Below are positions 33,648 through 42,881 of a DNA stretch of 64,000 nt, one piece after another. Location of the stretch: assembly GCF_004331035.1 (NCBI RefSeq), contig NZ_SJNT01000004.1:248001-312000 (forward strand). Direction: 5' to 3'. The stretch's first letter is position 1. Every line of letters begins with the position of its first letter. Position numbers and translations under genes: made by a program. The notes under the pieces were generated by a model. That model had not been told where the DNA came from. It searched no databases and saw only the letters and a list, made by a program, of their open reading frames with translations. Origin of the DNA: Acinetobacter sp. ANC 4910 (GTDB taxonomy: Bacteria; Pseudomonadota; Gammaproteobacteria; Pseudomonadales; Moraxellaceae).

Positions 33648-36068
33648 TTAATGCTTTTTCGTTTGACTATGACGGCGATACAAACCTAAGCCCAATAAAC
33701 CCAGTAAACTCAACCACCCAGTTGAACCGCCGCCGCCACCAGATGTGACTGTATTCTTAGCCGTATTATTTAAATAAATTTTTGCTCGATTTGAAGCCAA
33801 ACCTTCGGCATCAAATACGGTATATTCCATAATCTGGTCGAATGGGCTGTAATTATTTTTTACCTGCACCACTAAATCGCTCGAATAACAGGTATCTCGC
33901 ATTGCACTTCCAGGACATGGCCCATTCGGAACTGATGGGTCGACCATCATCGCGCTGGGTAAACTATCCAAGCGAATTGCCAACTCCTGACCTGCTTCAT
34001 TATGATAAAAGTCGGCTTTATTCAGTCCAGCAATACTGCCTTTTGGACCATCATCATCAAAATCATTTTCTAGTGGGTGCAAGGAAATTTTCTGGCTAGA
34101 TCCATATTGCAAGCGATAAGTATCTTCTTTTGCAATTGGGGAAATATTGGTAAAACTCGCACTTAATAAGCCAGATGTTGTTTTAGTCGCATCTGTTTTC
34201 GAGGTGATGCTGTAAGTACATAAAGCATTCTCACCAATAGTAGAAATACTATCATCTAGGCGATAAAACATAATTCGTTTAAGTTCTGGCACCCACTCAC
34301 ATTTCAACTTCGGATCTTGGTCGCCAATAAATTGAAAGCTACTGCCTTCACCAGAATAATGCCCCACACCCAATACTTGGGTATTAATCGTATAGTTTTC
34401 TGCATTTAATGCCTTAACCTGTGATTCATTATTCACCCATTGTTCATCAGGCAATGCAAGTGCAAACGGGTCAATATAAATCGCACGATACTTGGCATAT
34501 TTTTCAGTATTGCTCTTCAAGTCTTTAAAAGCAGTCAACTCAGCTTGATATTGCGTCAAATATTTCACATCCGTCGATTTATCATCTATACGTGCTTGAT
34601 ATAAATCAATCGCTTGCTGATAGTCCGCGATCATCTGCGAATAGGACAAATTCTTTAAATTAATAATATCTGCCGCAGTTAAGCGCATCAGCTCAACCGA
34701 GCCAATATCACAGGTATTTTTCATACTTGGATTAAGAATTAGCGTTGCATCCGTAATGCGACTAAATCCGCGTTGATCAACATCACTGCACCCTATCGCA
34801 TTCAAATTCACCAGATCATTCGCGGTCTGATTATCTCTTGGGTAGTACAGCGGTAGATATTCTGTATTGGCATTTGGTCCCGTATACGCAGTCAGTAATG
34901 TTGCCATCGAAATATTACTGACATCAATATTGGTATTGGTTCCTGAAACATTACTTTCATAAGCGATTTTCGGCAGATTGCATTGTCCTGTAACTGTAGC
35001 CAATTGAAGGGCGTTATTCATTGCCACCATATTGAGTTTTGCATCAGCCACATTCCCGTTATTCAAAGCATAACGGCATGACTGCCCTGAATTATAAGCC
35101 AGCACATTAAATGAAATATTTTTACTGCCCAATTGATCATAAAGCAGCGTACTGGCTGCATTATTCTCAACAATCGTATTACTGAGTAGTGTCAGCGTGC
35201 TATTTTCACTTAAATTTGCCGGCCCAACATTAGATGAGACATTTTTAATAATTGCCCCTGTACTGATATTTGCCTGATTTTTGGCAATCGTATTGGTTTG
35301 CAGTAAAGTCGATGCTTCACCACAAAGATCCAACATACTCTGATTATTTGCCGCGCCATTGGCAACAATACTGCTATTTTGAATGGAAATTGTGGGCTTG
35401 GTAAATAACAAGTTGTTTTGGCAGGTCATCGCCAGAACGCTGCCCTGTCCTGCTTGGTTACCTTGTATTAAACCATGATCAATAGTCAACGCGATGTTAC
35501 CATCAAGGTAAATTGCACCACCTTGTGCCGCACGTGAGTTGATAATAGCAACATTGGACAAATTAATATCCGCACCAGCATAAATAGCTCCACCCAATCC
35601 CGTACTTACCGCATTCGCCAACGTTAAGTTTTTAAATGAAACGCCATATTTGGACAAAGAACTATTCAATATGCGCGTTTGATTTTCGCCACTGATGGTT
35701 GTTTTAATTGCTGTCGTAGCAGGATACGTATTTGTTAATACATGCTTCTTGGAATAATCAAGCGGCTCAGCACCATAAATCTCAATCACCGATTGTGGTA
35801 CTAATTCACGCTTCAGTATATAGATTCCCTCTTTTAACTGAATCCGATCTTTTTGCCCTAGACGCGTATCACCTGCATTACATCCACCAAAAGCTTTATT
35901 ATCGGCTGCCGTTTTAATAGCTTCGCGTAAAGAACATTGATTTAAGTTGTCACCATCTTCATCATCAAACGTAGTGACATGAATAAATGTATCTTCTGCT
36001 GCCATCAATGACATCGCAGAAAGCACCATTAATGTCAGTAAACCTTTTTTATAATTTTTCACGGTCAA
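33648..36068 (-). CDS. CSLREA / GlyGly-CTERM surface protein (rhombotarget A-like)
   Basis: Large exported protein (806 residues) with a signal peptide (MTVKNYKKGLLTLMVLSAMS...) and the CSLREA motif at residues 45-50. Asn/Ile/Leu-rich repeats resembling a right-handed beta-helix (GGAIYAGADINLSNVAIINS, GGAIYLDGNIALTIDHGLIQ) cover about residues 110-330. A C-terminal GlyGly-CTERM signal closes the protein: TSGGGGGSTGWLSLLGLLGL then RRHSQTKKH. Such tails are cut by rhombosortase, a rhomboid protease, during type II secretion or surface attachment. Acinetobacter proteins of this layout are known as rhombotarget A. It follows a smaller relative by nine bases. No rhombosortase gene is in the window. 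Function at the cell surface is unknown. Confidence 0.88.
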   Translation of the reverse strand: MTVKNYKKGLLTLMVLSAMSLMAAEDTFIHVTTFDDEDGDNLNQCSLREAIKTAADNKAFGGCNAGDTRLGQKDRIQLKEGIYILKRELVPQSVIEIYGAEPLDYSKKHVLTNTYPATTAIKTTISGENQTRILNSSLSKYGVSFKNLTLANAVSTGLGGAIYAGADINLSNVAIINSRAAQGGAIYLDGNIALTIDHGLIQGNQAGQGSVLAMTCQNNLLFTKPTISIQNSSIVANGAANNQSMLDLCGEASTLLQTNTIAKNQANISTGAIIKNVSSNVGPANLSENSTLTLLSNTIVENNAASTLLYDQLGSKNISFNVLAYNSGQSCRYALNNGNVADAKLNMVAMNNALQLATVTGQCNLPKIAYESNVSGTNTNIDVSNISMATLLTAYTGPNANTEYLPLYYPRDNQTANDLVNLNAIGCSDVDQRGFSRITDATLILNPSMKNTCDIGSVELMRLTAADIINLKNLSYSQMIADYQQAIDLYQARIDDKSTDVKYLTQYQAELTAFKDLKSNTEKYAKYRAIYIDPFALALPDEQWVNNESQVKALNAENYTINTQVLGVGHYSGEGSSFQFIGDQDPKLKCEWVPELKRIMFYRLDDSISTIGENALCTYSITSKTDATKTTSGLLSASFTNISPIAKEDTYRLQYGSSQKISLHPLENDFDDDGPKGSIAGLNKADFYHNEAGQELAIRLDSLPSAMMVDPSVPNGPCPGSAMRDTCYSSDLVVQVKNNYSPFDQIMEYTVFDAEGLASNRAKIYLNNTAKNTVTSGGGGGSTGWLSLLGLLGLGLYRRHSQTKKH

Positions 36069-36077
36069 ATCCCTTGC

Positions 36078-37898
36078 CTATTTCTTGTAACGACGTAATC
36101 CAATCAGTCCCAATAAACCGAATAAACTAAATACCCCTGCACTCCCGCCCGAAGTTTTCACCTTACTGCTTTCCATTTGTCCAGCTGGTGCCTGAGAGAC
36201 TTGCACTTTTATCTCTAAATAAGGGTTTTGAGAATCATTGAATCGTGTGGTTGTTGTGACTAAGCGAATCTTGAAAATATCAGCACCATGCCAGTTCCCA
36301 TTCGGCTTGTACTGAATGTTTCCTTCCTCATCTATGGTTAAAGTCCCTTTAGGCTGAGTAATTGTTGGAACAACCTGTAAGCATCCATCTTGCCAAGCAC
36401 CACCCGCTGGATTTGCCCCCAATAAGGCTTCACATTGGTCTTTCGGTAAAAGCTCTCCATCACCCAGCAAATCGGCAACCGACATTTTCGCAACTTCACC
36501 GTAATTGATATCATCCCCGATTAACGCGATTGTTGTTGGGAACACCAACTCAACAGCACCACGGTCACACAGGACATTATTTGAATCACGCACCTGCCCC
36601 CGCTGATCACTTGATTCACATTCAACCAGTGCAGTGTCAGAACCTGTAGCTTGTTTGCCCTGATTAACGATTAAAGAATCACTCAAGTTTTGATAAGACA
36701 CCAATAAGCGCGGCTTAAAGTAACCTAAAAAGTTACTAGTTCCCTGATTAAACGGACAGACTAAACTTTGCCGATCTAAATTTGCACTGTTACATTTTCC
36801 TTCAAGTGCACTTCCTGCAACTAAAGCCGTTTGAGTCCAAATATCATTTGGATACTCGGCTAATCCTTGTCCACACATCGCCGACACTAAATTATTCTGT
36901 AAAATGCTTTGATCACCAGACTCAAATTTACAATCCTGCTGATTTGTAATCGGATACGGATTCCCCACCAAAATACTATTCGCCAAAAAAGCTTTGCCCT
37001 GAGGAGCAACAAATTGGATACCTTGCGCGTTCCCAATCATGGTCAGGTTATTTAAGCCAATACCATCACGTAAATTCAGCAAGTAACCTTTATTCTGTAA
37101 AAAAGTACTGTTCTTAATAAAGTTAGCGACATTTAATATAGAGGTAGGCAACTGATCTGTATTAAATAATAACGATGAATAAATACTCGCCGATGTGGTA
37201 CTTGCTGTCTCATTATTTCGAATGACACTATTTAAAATTTTATAGGCTGGACGCTGGGTAAATAAAACTGCACCTTCATTGGCATAATTTTTCTCAAACA
37301 AACTATTCTGAATGACAACTAAACTGTCCGTCGTATTCTCTATTGTTGAATTACCTACATTATAAATTGCCCCACCTTGAGCAGCATATCCCCCAGATAA
37401 TGCTGCATAACTTAATTGTAGATATTCATTGTTGTAAATCAGTCCACCTTGTTGAGTACATTGAACCTGACCACAACCTTGTAGACTTACTTCATACAGC
37501 ACGACACTCAGTAGCTTCTCTTGTGAACCATCATCAATGCGTAGAATATTGTCTTTCGCTTGCATTTGTAGCACAGCATTATTTTTACCTAAAACAGGCG
37601 TCTCATTAAAATCAACGTCATAATTGGTTTTAATGGTTAATTCACGTTGAATGTTTAAGTGTGAATTGAGTTTATAAACTTTCTGCTTTTCTAATAAAAT
37701 GACAGGACTTGCATCTTCCCCACCACAGCCAAAATATCCTTCTTTAGGCATCTCTTGATTGATATAATGCACCGCCTCTCGCAATGAACATTCTTTATCA
37801 TCTTTTACAATATCTTCAGTGGTGGTAACACTAATATTTGCACTATAAGCATGCCCAGCTAGACATAACACTCCCACACCAATGCTCTGCTTGAGCAT
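36078..37898 (-). CDS. CSLREA / GlyGly-CTERM surface protein, shorter paralogue
   Basis: A 606-residue exported protein with signal peptide MLKQSIGVGVLCLAGHAYSA and the CSLREA motif at residues 37-42. Beta-helix-like repeats are seen (GGLIYNNEYLQLSYAALSGG, GGAIYNVGNSTIENTTDSLV). The GlyGly-CTERM tail is KTSGGSAGVFSLFGLLGLIG then LRRYKK. A clear AAGGAGAG ribosome site lies before ATG 37898. It is the first gene of a two-gene operon with the longer rhombotarget A-like gene, and the two share overall architecture, suggesting an old duplication. Several paired cysteines in the mature part could form disulfides. Function is unknown; surface attachment after rhombosortase cleavage is inferred. Confidence 0.87.
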   Translation of the reverse strand: MLKQSIGVGVLCLAGHAYSANISVTTTEDIVKDDKECSLREAVHYINQEMPKEGYFGCGGEDASPVILLEKQKVYKLNSHLNIQRELTIKTNYDVDFNETPVLGKNNAVLQMQAKDNILRIDDGSQEKLLSVVLYEVSLQGCGQVQCTQQGGLIYNNEYLQLSYAALSGGYAAQGGAIYNVGNSTIENTTDSLVVIQNSLFEKNYANEGAVLFTQRPAYKILNSVIRNNETASTTSASIYSSLLFNTDQLPTSILNVANFIKNSTFLQNKGYLLNLRDGIGLNNLTMIGNAQGIQFVAPQGKAFLANSILVGNPYPITNQQDCKFESGDQSILQNNLVSAMCGQGLAEYPNDIWTQTALVAGSALEGKCNSANLDRQSLVCPFNQGTSNFLGYFKPRLLVSYQNLSDSLIVNQGKQATGSDTALVECESSDQRGQVRDSNNVLCDRGAVELVFPTTIALIGDDINYGEVAKMSVADLLGDGELLPKDQCEALLGANPAGGAWQDGCLQVVPTITQPKGTLTIDEEGNIQYKPNGNWHGADIFKIRLVTTTTRFNDSQNPYLEIKVQVSQAPAGQMESSKVKTSGGSAGVFSLFGLLGLIGLRRYKK

Positions 37899-38259
37899 AC
37901 ATCTCTCCTTAATTTTTTAATTATCTTGTTTTTCTAGATTGCACCTTCTAAAAAATTTCAATGCAATCTGATTGCAGTCCTTTTGCTGTACAGCCTAAAA
38001 GATGCCAATACAAATAAAATTGACTAAATTGCCAAATTCTTTGGGCATTAAAGCAACTACAGCACAATCACACTGTATGTTTTCTGGGCTAAGGTAAGAT
38101 TTGAATTGGGTTGGACACACTGAGGCTTCATGCTGATTGGCAGCATCCTGTTCTCCTTAACGTACATTTCTATTATTTTTCTATGCTCGCAAATCCCTGC
38201 GATGCGAATTTATCAGTACTTTGTCACAGCTTTTTAAATTACTCAAGCGCTTTTATCTG
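37899..38259. promoter_or_regulatory. Region upstream of the CSLREA operon with palindromes
   Basis: About 360 bases. Two palindromes stand 60-100 bases before the operon start: TGCAATC-T-GATTGCA (37962-37976) and GCTGTACAGC (37985-37994). A further GATTGCA is at 37937-37943. ATGCTG/CAGCAT (38130-38146) is a short hairpin nearer hda. No ORF is credible. The palindromes may be operator sites, but no promoter elements could be assigned with confidence. Confidence 0.4.
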
Positions 38260-38964
38260 TTATTGATATTCATCGATCAAAGCATAAATCTGTCTTAAAG
38301 TGGCATGACTCAATTTAGTTTTTTCGCCTTTAAGCAATTGAATTAATTGCTCTAAAGTTTGTAAAAGTATCGAAGCCTGCTGTGGGCCATGCAACAGTAG
38401 ATAATCAATAATTTGCTGATCGATATGAATGCCACGTCGGCCAAGCACTGAACTTACCAAGATTTGTCGATCTGCATATAAACTTCCAGTCGGAACTTTG
38501 ACACTCACCGCTTGGGTTAATCGGGACTGTAAATCTGGCAGTTCTAATTTCAATTCAATTGGTGCAAAGCGAGAAGAAAAAACCAGTTGTCCGCCAACTT
38601 CATTATTATAATTAATCAGATGAAAGACTGCTTTTTGCCAATGCGGGACACCACAAATCGCTTCGATATCATCAAGTGCTACTAAATCATAGCGTTCTAA
38701 AGAGGTAATCGCCTCTGTAGGTGCATCCAGCAGTTCTAATAAAGAAACCTTTATTGCTGATTTACCCACATCCAAATAAGAATCACAAATCGCAGAAAGT
38801 AAATGGCTTTTGCCTGTTCCAGCACCACCATACACATAAAATCGATTCATTAAACCTGCATGTAACTGACGAATTGCATCAATGACGTGACCCCAACCTG
38901 GACCAGAGAAATCACTGATTCGGGCATCGAGTTGGGGTTCAATATCTAATTGCAGTTGACGCAT
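38260..38964 (-). CDS. hda: DnaA-homologous regulatory inactivator Hda
   Basis: AAA+ protein that, with the DNA-bound sliding clamp, stimulates ATP hydrolysis by DnaA after initiation. The 234-residue product starts MRQLQLDIEPQLDARISDF, with the clamp-binding motif QLQLDI at residues 3-8. Walker A GGAGTGKS lies at residues 46-53 and Walker B in LVALDDIEAI. The sensor/arginine-finger region is SRFAPIELKLELPDLQSRL. It lacks the DNA-binding domain IV of DnaA. It is 24 bases downstream of the perM-like gene on the same strand, an order usual in gammaproteobacteria. Confidence 0.93.
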   Translation of the reverse strand: MRQLQLDIEPQLDARISDFSGPGWGHVIDAIRQLHAGLMNRFYVYGGAGTGKSHLLSAICDSYLDVGKSAIKVSLLELLDAPTEAITSLERYDLVALDDIEAICGVPHWQKAVFHLINYNNEVGGQLVFSSRFAPIELKLELPDLQSRLTQAVSVKVPTGSLYADRQILVSSVLGRRGIHIDQQIIDYLLLHGPQQASILLQTLEQLIQLLKGEKTKLSHATLRQIYALIDEYQ

Positions 38965-38988
38965 ATTCGTGATTAAGCCTTATACGCT

Positions 38989-40197
38989 TTATGTTTTGGG
39001 TTCAATGTTACTCGATTTCTCATCAGTGTGCTGATCTTTCGAGGTTTGGTCTTTAATTTCAATATCAATGTCCATTTGCGAAGTTTCTATACTAATAGAA
39101 TTAGTTTCAGCAAAGGAAGTCACAACTGCTTGTGTACCATACAATTGACTCTGCTCATACCATTCTCGTGCATGTTTAAGCAACACAACAATCACCGCAG
39201 CCACAGGCAATGCAATTAACATTCCTAGGAATCCTGCCAATTGAGCACCTGCCAATACCGCAAAAACCACAGCGACGGGTGACAGACCAATCTTATCCCC
39301 CAACAAAAATGGTTGCAGAATGTAACCCTCTACGGCTTGACCAATCATAAAGACTACAGCAACCAAAGCCAGTTGCATCCAATCAAGACCAAACTGGAAA
39401 AATGTCGCAATCACAGCCGCGATAATTCCAACACCAAAGCCTAGATAAGGAATAATACTGGCCAAACCTGCCACCATACCAATAATCAGTCCAACTTCTA
39501 GTCCAATTAATTGCAAACCAACCGCATAAACTATGCCGAGCAACAACATCACCAAAAACTGACCCTTTACAAATGCGCCCAGTACGCTGTGACATTCACT
39601 CACAATTTTTAAGGTCGATTCTTCGTAAGGACGCGGTATGAGGCGGCGCATACTGTCTAGCATACGCTCCCAATCTAACAAAAAGTAAAAAGCAATAATT
39701 GGAATAAGAACAACGGTCCCACCCACTTGAATAAAACTCAGTCCAGATTGGGCAATTTTCAGTGCCATGGTTTGTAGACTGTCCGCACTATAGTTGGTCT
39801 GAATATAATCCATGACTACCGTAGACAATTGATGTTTATCAATTTCCATCTGCACTAAATTAAAAGTACGCGACAACCAAGGTAAAAAGGTATCATTCAG
39901 CCAATGAATTCCTGCTGGAATACTACTTTTGGCATACATTAACTGCTGCCAAATCAAAGGCACTAAATAAGAAATTGCTAAAGTTAAAACAACACCAATT
40001 CCAATAAATACAATGCTAATAGACAACCAGCGTGGTAATCCAATCTGATGAAATTTTTCCACCAACGGATTAAACAAATAAGCGACTAAAAAAGCGACAA
40101 TAAATGGGAGTACAACTGGCTTTAATAAATACAATACCCATAAAATAAGTACGATACCCGTAATAATAAAAATGCGCCGTAAGGTTCGATCGACCAT
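38989..40197 (-). CDS. AI-2E family transporter (PerM-like)
   Basis: Polytopic inner-membrane protein of 402 residues with seven or eight predicted membrane segments, beginning IFIITGIVLILWVLYLLKPVVLPFIVAFLV. The family-typical central part is LDWERMLDSMRRLIPRPYEESTLKI and the C-terminal part is LLGDKIGLSPVAVVFAVLAGAQLAGFLGML, each seen in pieces. The C-terminal tail is long and acidic (residues about 365-402). Family members are called AI-2 exporters or permeases, but substrates are poorly defined. It is cotranscribed with hda and divergent from purM. Confidence 0.9.
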   Translation of the reverse strand: MVDRTLRRIFIITGIVLILWVLYLLKPVVLPFIVAFLVAYLFNPLVEKFHQIGLPRWLSISIVFIGIGVVLTLAISYLVPLIWQQLMYAKSSIPAGIHWLNDTFLPWLSRTFNLVQMEIDKHQLSTVVMDYIQTNYSADSLQTMALKIAQSGLSFIQVGGTVVLIPIIAFYFLLDWERMLDSMRRLIPRPYEESTLKIVSECHSVLGAFVKGQFLVMLLLGIVYAVGLQLIGLEVGLIIGMVAGLASIIPYLGFGVGIIAAVIATFFQFGLDWMQLALVAVVFMIGQAVEGYILQPFLLGDKIGLSPVAVVFAVLAGAQLAGFLGMLIALPVAAVIVVLLKHAREWYEQSQLYGTQAVVTSFAETNSISIETSQMDIDIEIKDQTSKDQHTDEKSSNIEPKT

Positions 40198-40299
40198 ATA
40201 GACCCGCCTTTTTCGATTTAATCGTTATAAAAAGTAAAATATTTAAGTAAAGATAGCATTTTAGAGCATAAATAACATAAGAATTTCGTTTATTCAGGT

Positions 40300-40305
40300 T
40301 ATAAT
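40300..40305 (+). promoter_or_regulatory. Likely -10 element of purMN
   Basis: A perfect TATAAT lies 27 bases before the purM ATG, just ahead of a short GC-rich hairpin (CCGC/GCGG, 40308-40321). No good -35 hexamer occurs at 16-18 bases upstream, so strength or activator use is open. Confidence 0.45.
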
Positions 40306-40331
40306 CCCCGCGCAAATGCGGAGACTTCACT

Positions 40332-41402
40332 ATGAGCAACTCAACTTCTACCCCAAACACTGGTTTAAGCTATAAAGATGCAGGTGTCGATATTGAAGCG
40401 GGCGACGCACTTGTCGATCGAATCAAATCTGTCGCTAAGCGTACAACTCGCCCTGAAGTGATGGGCGGATTAGGTGGCTTTGGCGCACTATGTAAAATTC
40501 CTAAAGGCTATGAAGAGCCTGTTCTTGTATCTGGCACAGATGGTGTAGGTACAAAATTACGTTTAGCTTTGAACTTAAACCGTCATGACACGATTGGTCA
40601 AGACTTAGTTGCAATGTGCGTAAACGACCTTTTAGTGTGTGGTGCAGAACCTTTATTCTTCCTTGACTACTATGCAACAGGTCACTTAAATGTTGATGTT
40701 GCTGCTGATGTTGTAACAGGTATTGGTAAAGGCTGTGAGCTTGCTGGCTGTGCATTGGTTGGTGGTGAAACTGCTGAAATGCCAGGCATGTATGAAGGCG
40801 AAGATTATGACCTTGCAGGTTTCTGTGTAGGTGTAGTTGAGCAAAGCAAAATCATTGATGGCTCTAAAGTAAAAGCTGGCGATATCTTAATTGGTGTTGC
40901 ATCAAGCGGTGCTCATTCAAATGGCTACTCTCTGCTTCGCAAAATCTTAGACGTGAAAAACGTAGATCTTACTCAAATTGTAGATGGTCGCCCACTTGCT
41001 GATACAGCAATGGAACCAACGCGTATTTATGTAAAACCGCTTCTAGAACTTTGCAAACAAGTTGACGTACATGCAATGGCACACATCACTGGTGGTGGTT
41101 TACCGGGTAATTTACCTCGCGTACTACCAAATGGTGCTCAAGCGATTATTAATGAATCTTCTTGGGAATGGCCAGAATTGTTCAAACTCCTTCAAAAAGA
41201 AGGTGGTGTTGAACAGTTCGAGATGTACCGTACATTTAACTGTGGCGTAGGTATGGTCATTGCTGTTGATGCAAACGATGCTGATAAAACCATTGCACTT
41301 TTAACCGAACAAGGTGAAAAAGCATGGGCTATGGGTCACATCGTAGACAATGCCGAATCTGTTGAAGGCGCTGACGAGAAAGTCCGCGTAATCTTTGCAT
41401 AA
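40332..41402 (+). CDS. purM: Phosphoribosylformylglycinamidine cyclo-ligase (AIR synthetase)
   Basis: Cytoplasmic enzyme that closes FGAM to AIR with ATP in purine synthesis. The 356-residue product has the family core: [82 protein letters not shown] and [16 protein letters not shown]. Length is normal. Its TAA stop overlaps the purN ATG by one base (TAATG), so the two purine enzymes are coupled. purL, which provides the substrate, is at the left edge of the window on the other strand. Confidence 0.97.
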   Translation: MSNSTSTPNTGLSYKDAGVDIEAGDALVDRIKSVAKRTTRPEVMGGLGGFGALCKIPKGYEEPVLVSGTDGVGTKLRLALNLNRHDTIGQDLVAMCVNDLLVCGAEPLFFLDYYATGHLNVDVAADVVTGIGKGCELAGCALVGGETAEMPGMYEGEDYDLAGFCVGVVEQSKIIDGSKVKAGDILIGVASSGAHSNGYSLLRKILDVKNVDLTQIVDGRPLADTAMEPTRIYVKPLLELCKQVDVHAMAHITGGGLPGNLPRVLPNGAQAIINESSWEWPELFKLLQKEGGVEQFEMYRTFNCGVGMVIAVDANDADKTIALLTEQGEKAWAMGHIVDNAESVEGADEKVRVIFA

Positions 41403-42031
41403 TGAAAATTGCTGTCCTTGTTTCAGGAAGTGGCAGTAACTTACAAGCGCTGATAGACGCCCGTCTATCAGGGCAAATTGTAGGTGTTATTTGCAACAAG
41501 CCTGAAGCGTATGCGCTAAAACGTGCTCAGCAAGCAGGCATTCAGACTGCTGTCATTGAGCACAAGCAATATCCAACTCGTGAAATATTTGATGATGCGA
41601 TGCATCAACAGTTATTGGATTGGAATATTGATTTAGTAGTATTGGCAGGTTTCATGCGTATTCTGAGCGCCAAATTTGTCCATGCATGGGAAGGGAAAAT
41701 GCTCAACATTCACCCTTCTCTGTTGCCTCATTACAAAGGTATGCATACGCACCAACGCGTATTAAATACTGGTGATGTCTATCATGGCTGTACAGTACAC
41801 TATGTGACAGCTGAGTTAGATGCAGGTCATTCACTTGCACAAGGCGTATTGAAAGTTGGTCATCAGGATCAGGTTGAACAATTGGCGCAACGCGTGCATG
41901 AACTTGAGCACCTAATCTATCCTCAAGTCGTAGAGTGGATTTGTACAGGTGCACTGCAATATCAGAATGCCAATACTGTTCTCTATCGAAATCAACCGTT
42001 AGATGCACCGATTCAATTTTGCAAACTATAA
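41402..42031 (+). CDS. purN: Phosphoribosylglycinamide formyltransferase
   Basis: Folate-dependent GAR transformylase of purine synthesis. The 209-residue protein has the substrate loop VSGSGSNLQALIDA, the catalytic region VVLAGFMRILSAKFV and NIHPSLLPHYKGMHTHQRVL. The aspartate-containing HYVTAELDAGHSLAQG follows. It is overlapped by the purM stop and followed by a terminator. Length and motifs are typical. Confidence 0.96.
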   Translation: MKIAVLVSGSGSNLQALIDARLSGQIVGVICNKPEAYALKRAQQAGIQTAVIEHKQYPTREIFDDAMHQQLLDWNIDLVVLAGFMRILSAKFVHAWEGKMLNIHPSLLPHYKGMHTHQRVLNTGDVYHGCTVHYVTAELDAGHSLAQGVLKVGHQDQVEQLAQRVHELEHLIYPQVVEWICTGALQYQNANTVLYRNQPLDAPIQFCKL

Positions 42032-42047
42032 ATAAAATCGTTCAAAT

Positions 42048-42076
42048 AAAAAATGCATCCTCGGATGCATTTTTTT
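42048..42076 (+). terminator. Terminator of purMN
   Basis: Arms AAAAAATGCATCC and GGATGCATTTTTT around the centre TC, with a T run, 16 bases after the purN stop. It may also serve the converging hydrolase gene. Confidence 0.88.
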
Positions 42077-42086
42077 GGATTCTGCT

Positions 42087-42881
42087 TTATTGTTGAATCA
42101 GTTTTTTTATGAATTCTACCGTAGCTTCTGGATGCTCTAATGGAAACATGTGCCCACCCTCCACTACGCTATAGGGAATACCCACTTTTTTCTTAGCAAC
42201 TTGCGGAAAACCACGTTTTAAGAACTCGCTTTGATCTCCAACAACCAAATGCATCGGTACTTGCGGCTTAGACATTGGCAACCACCACCAAGACGGTGTG
42301 TTTCGAAATATCGCAACTTCCGCTACTTTTGGAATGGTCAAGGTAACTCCTCCCCGTTCCATATCTTCGGTTAAAGCATGATCTAAGTAAGCTTGAAAAC
42401 ACTCGGAATCAAATCTTTGATATAAGCTTTTAGGTCTGAGTATTTCACCTGCCTGCTCACGGGAATTCCAATGATCACGTCGACGACTACTTAATCCCGC
42501 AGGAGTAATTTGATCAACCCACTTTGGTTTGAATAGCTTTGCCGTATGAAACAGCAAAGATGCCTTGCCCATAATCAGTGGTGGATCGAGCATAATCACT
42601 TGCTGAAATAATTCAGGACGCTTATAAGCTGCCATCATCGTTAACACTGAACCCAGTGAATGACCAAGCCCGATCACGGGTCGCCCATGTGCTTGCCGTA
42701 CAATACTGTCAGTCAGTTGATCCACCAAGCGTGGCCAATGGTTCGTGATCGGATAACGTTGATCCGTCCCAATCAAAGGTACATACACAATATCGTAGTC
42801 ATCTCGAAGTAGATTAAACAGCTTCTCATAGACTTTAGATGGTACGCCATTGGCGTGCGCAAAATGGATTAATGGCTTCAT
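42087..42881 (-). CDS. Alpha/beta hydrolase
   Basis: A 264-residue alpha/beta-fold hydrolase. The oxyanion and nucleophile regions are visible as FAHANGVPSKVYEKLFN near the start and GLGHSLGSVLTMMAA, with the nucleophile serine in GHSLG. The catalytic histidine is in VVEGGHMFPLEHPE near the end. The family covers esterases, lipases and related enzymes; the substrate is not evident. Its start overlaps the sppA stop by 4 bases (ATGA), so both are translated from one message. No signal peptide, so cytoplasmic. Confidence 0.87.
   Translation of the reverse strand: MKPLIHFAHANGVPSKVYEKLFNLLRDDYDIVYVPLIGTDQRYPITNHWPRLVDQLTDSIVRQAHGRPVIGLGHSLGSVLTMMAAYKRPELFQQVIMLDPPLIMGKASLLFHTAKLFKPKWVDQITPAGLSSRRRDHWNSREQAGEILRPKSLYQRFDSECFQAYLDHALTEDMERGGVTLTIPKVAEVAIFRNTPSWWWLPMSKPQVPMHLVVGDQSEFLKRGFPQVAKKKVGIPYSVVEGGHMFPLEHPEATVEFIKKLIQQ

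Noticed and set aside
40308..40321. GC-rich sequence before purM resembling part of a PurR operator
   Set aside because: It matches only a few positions of the enterobacterial PurR operator and is better seen as a short leader hairpin.
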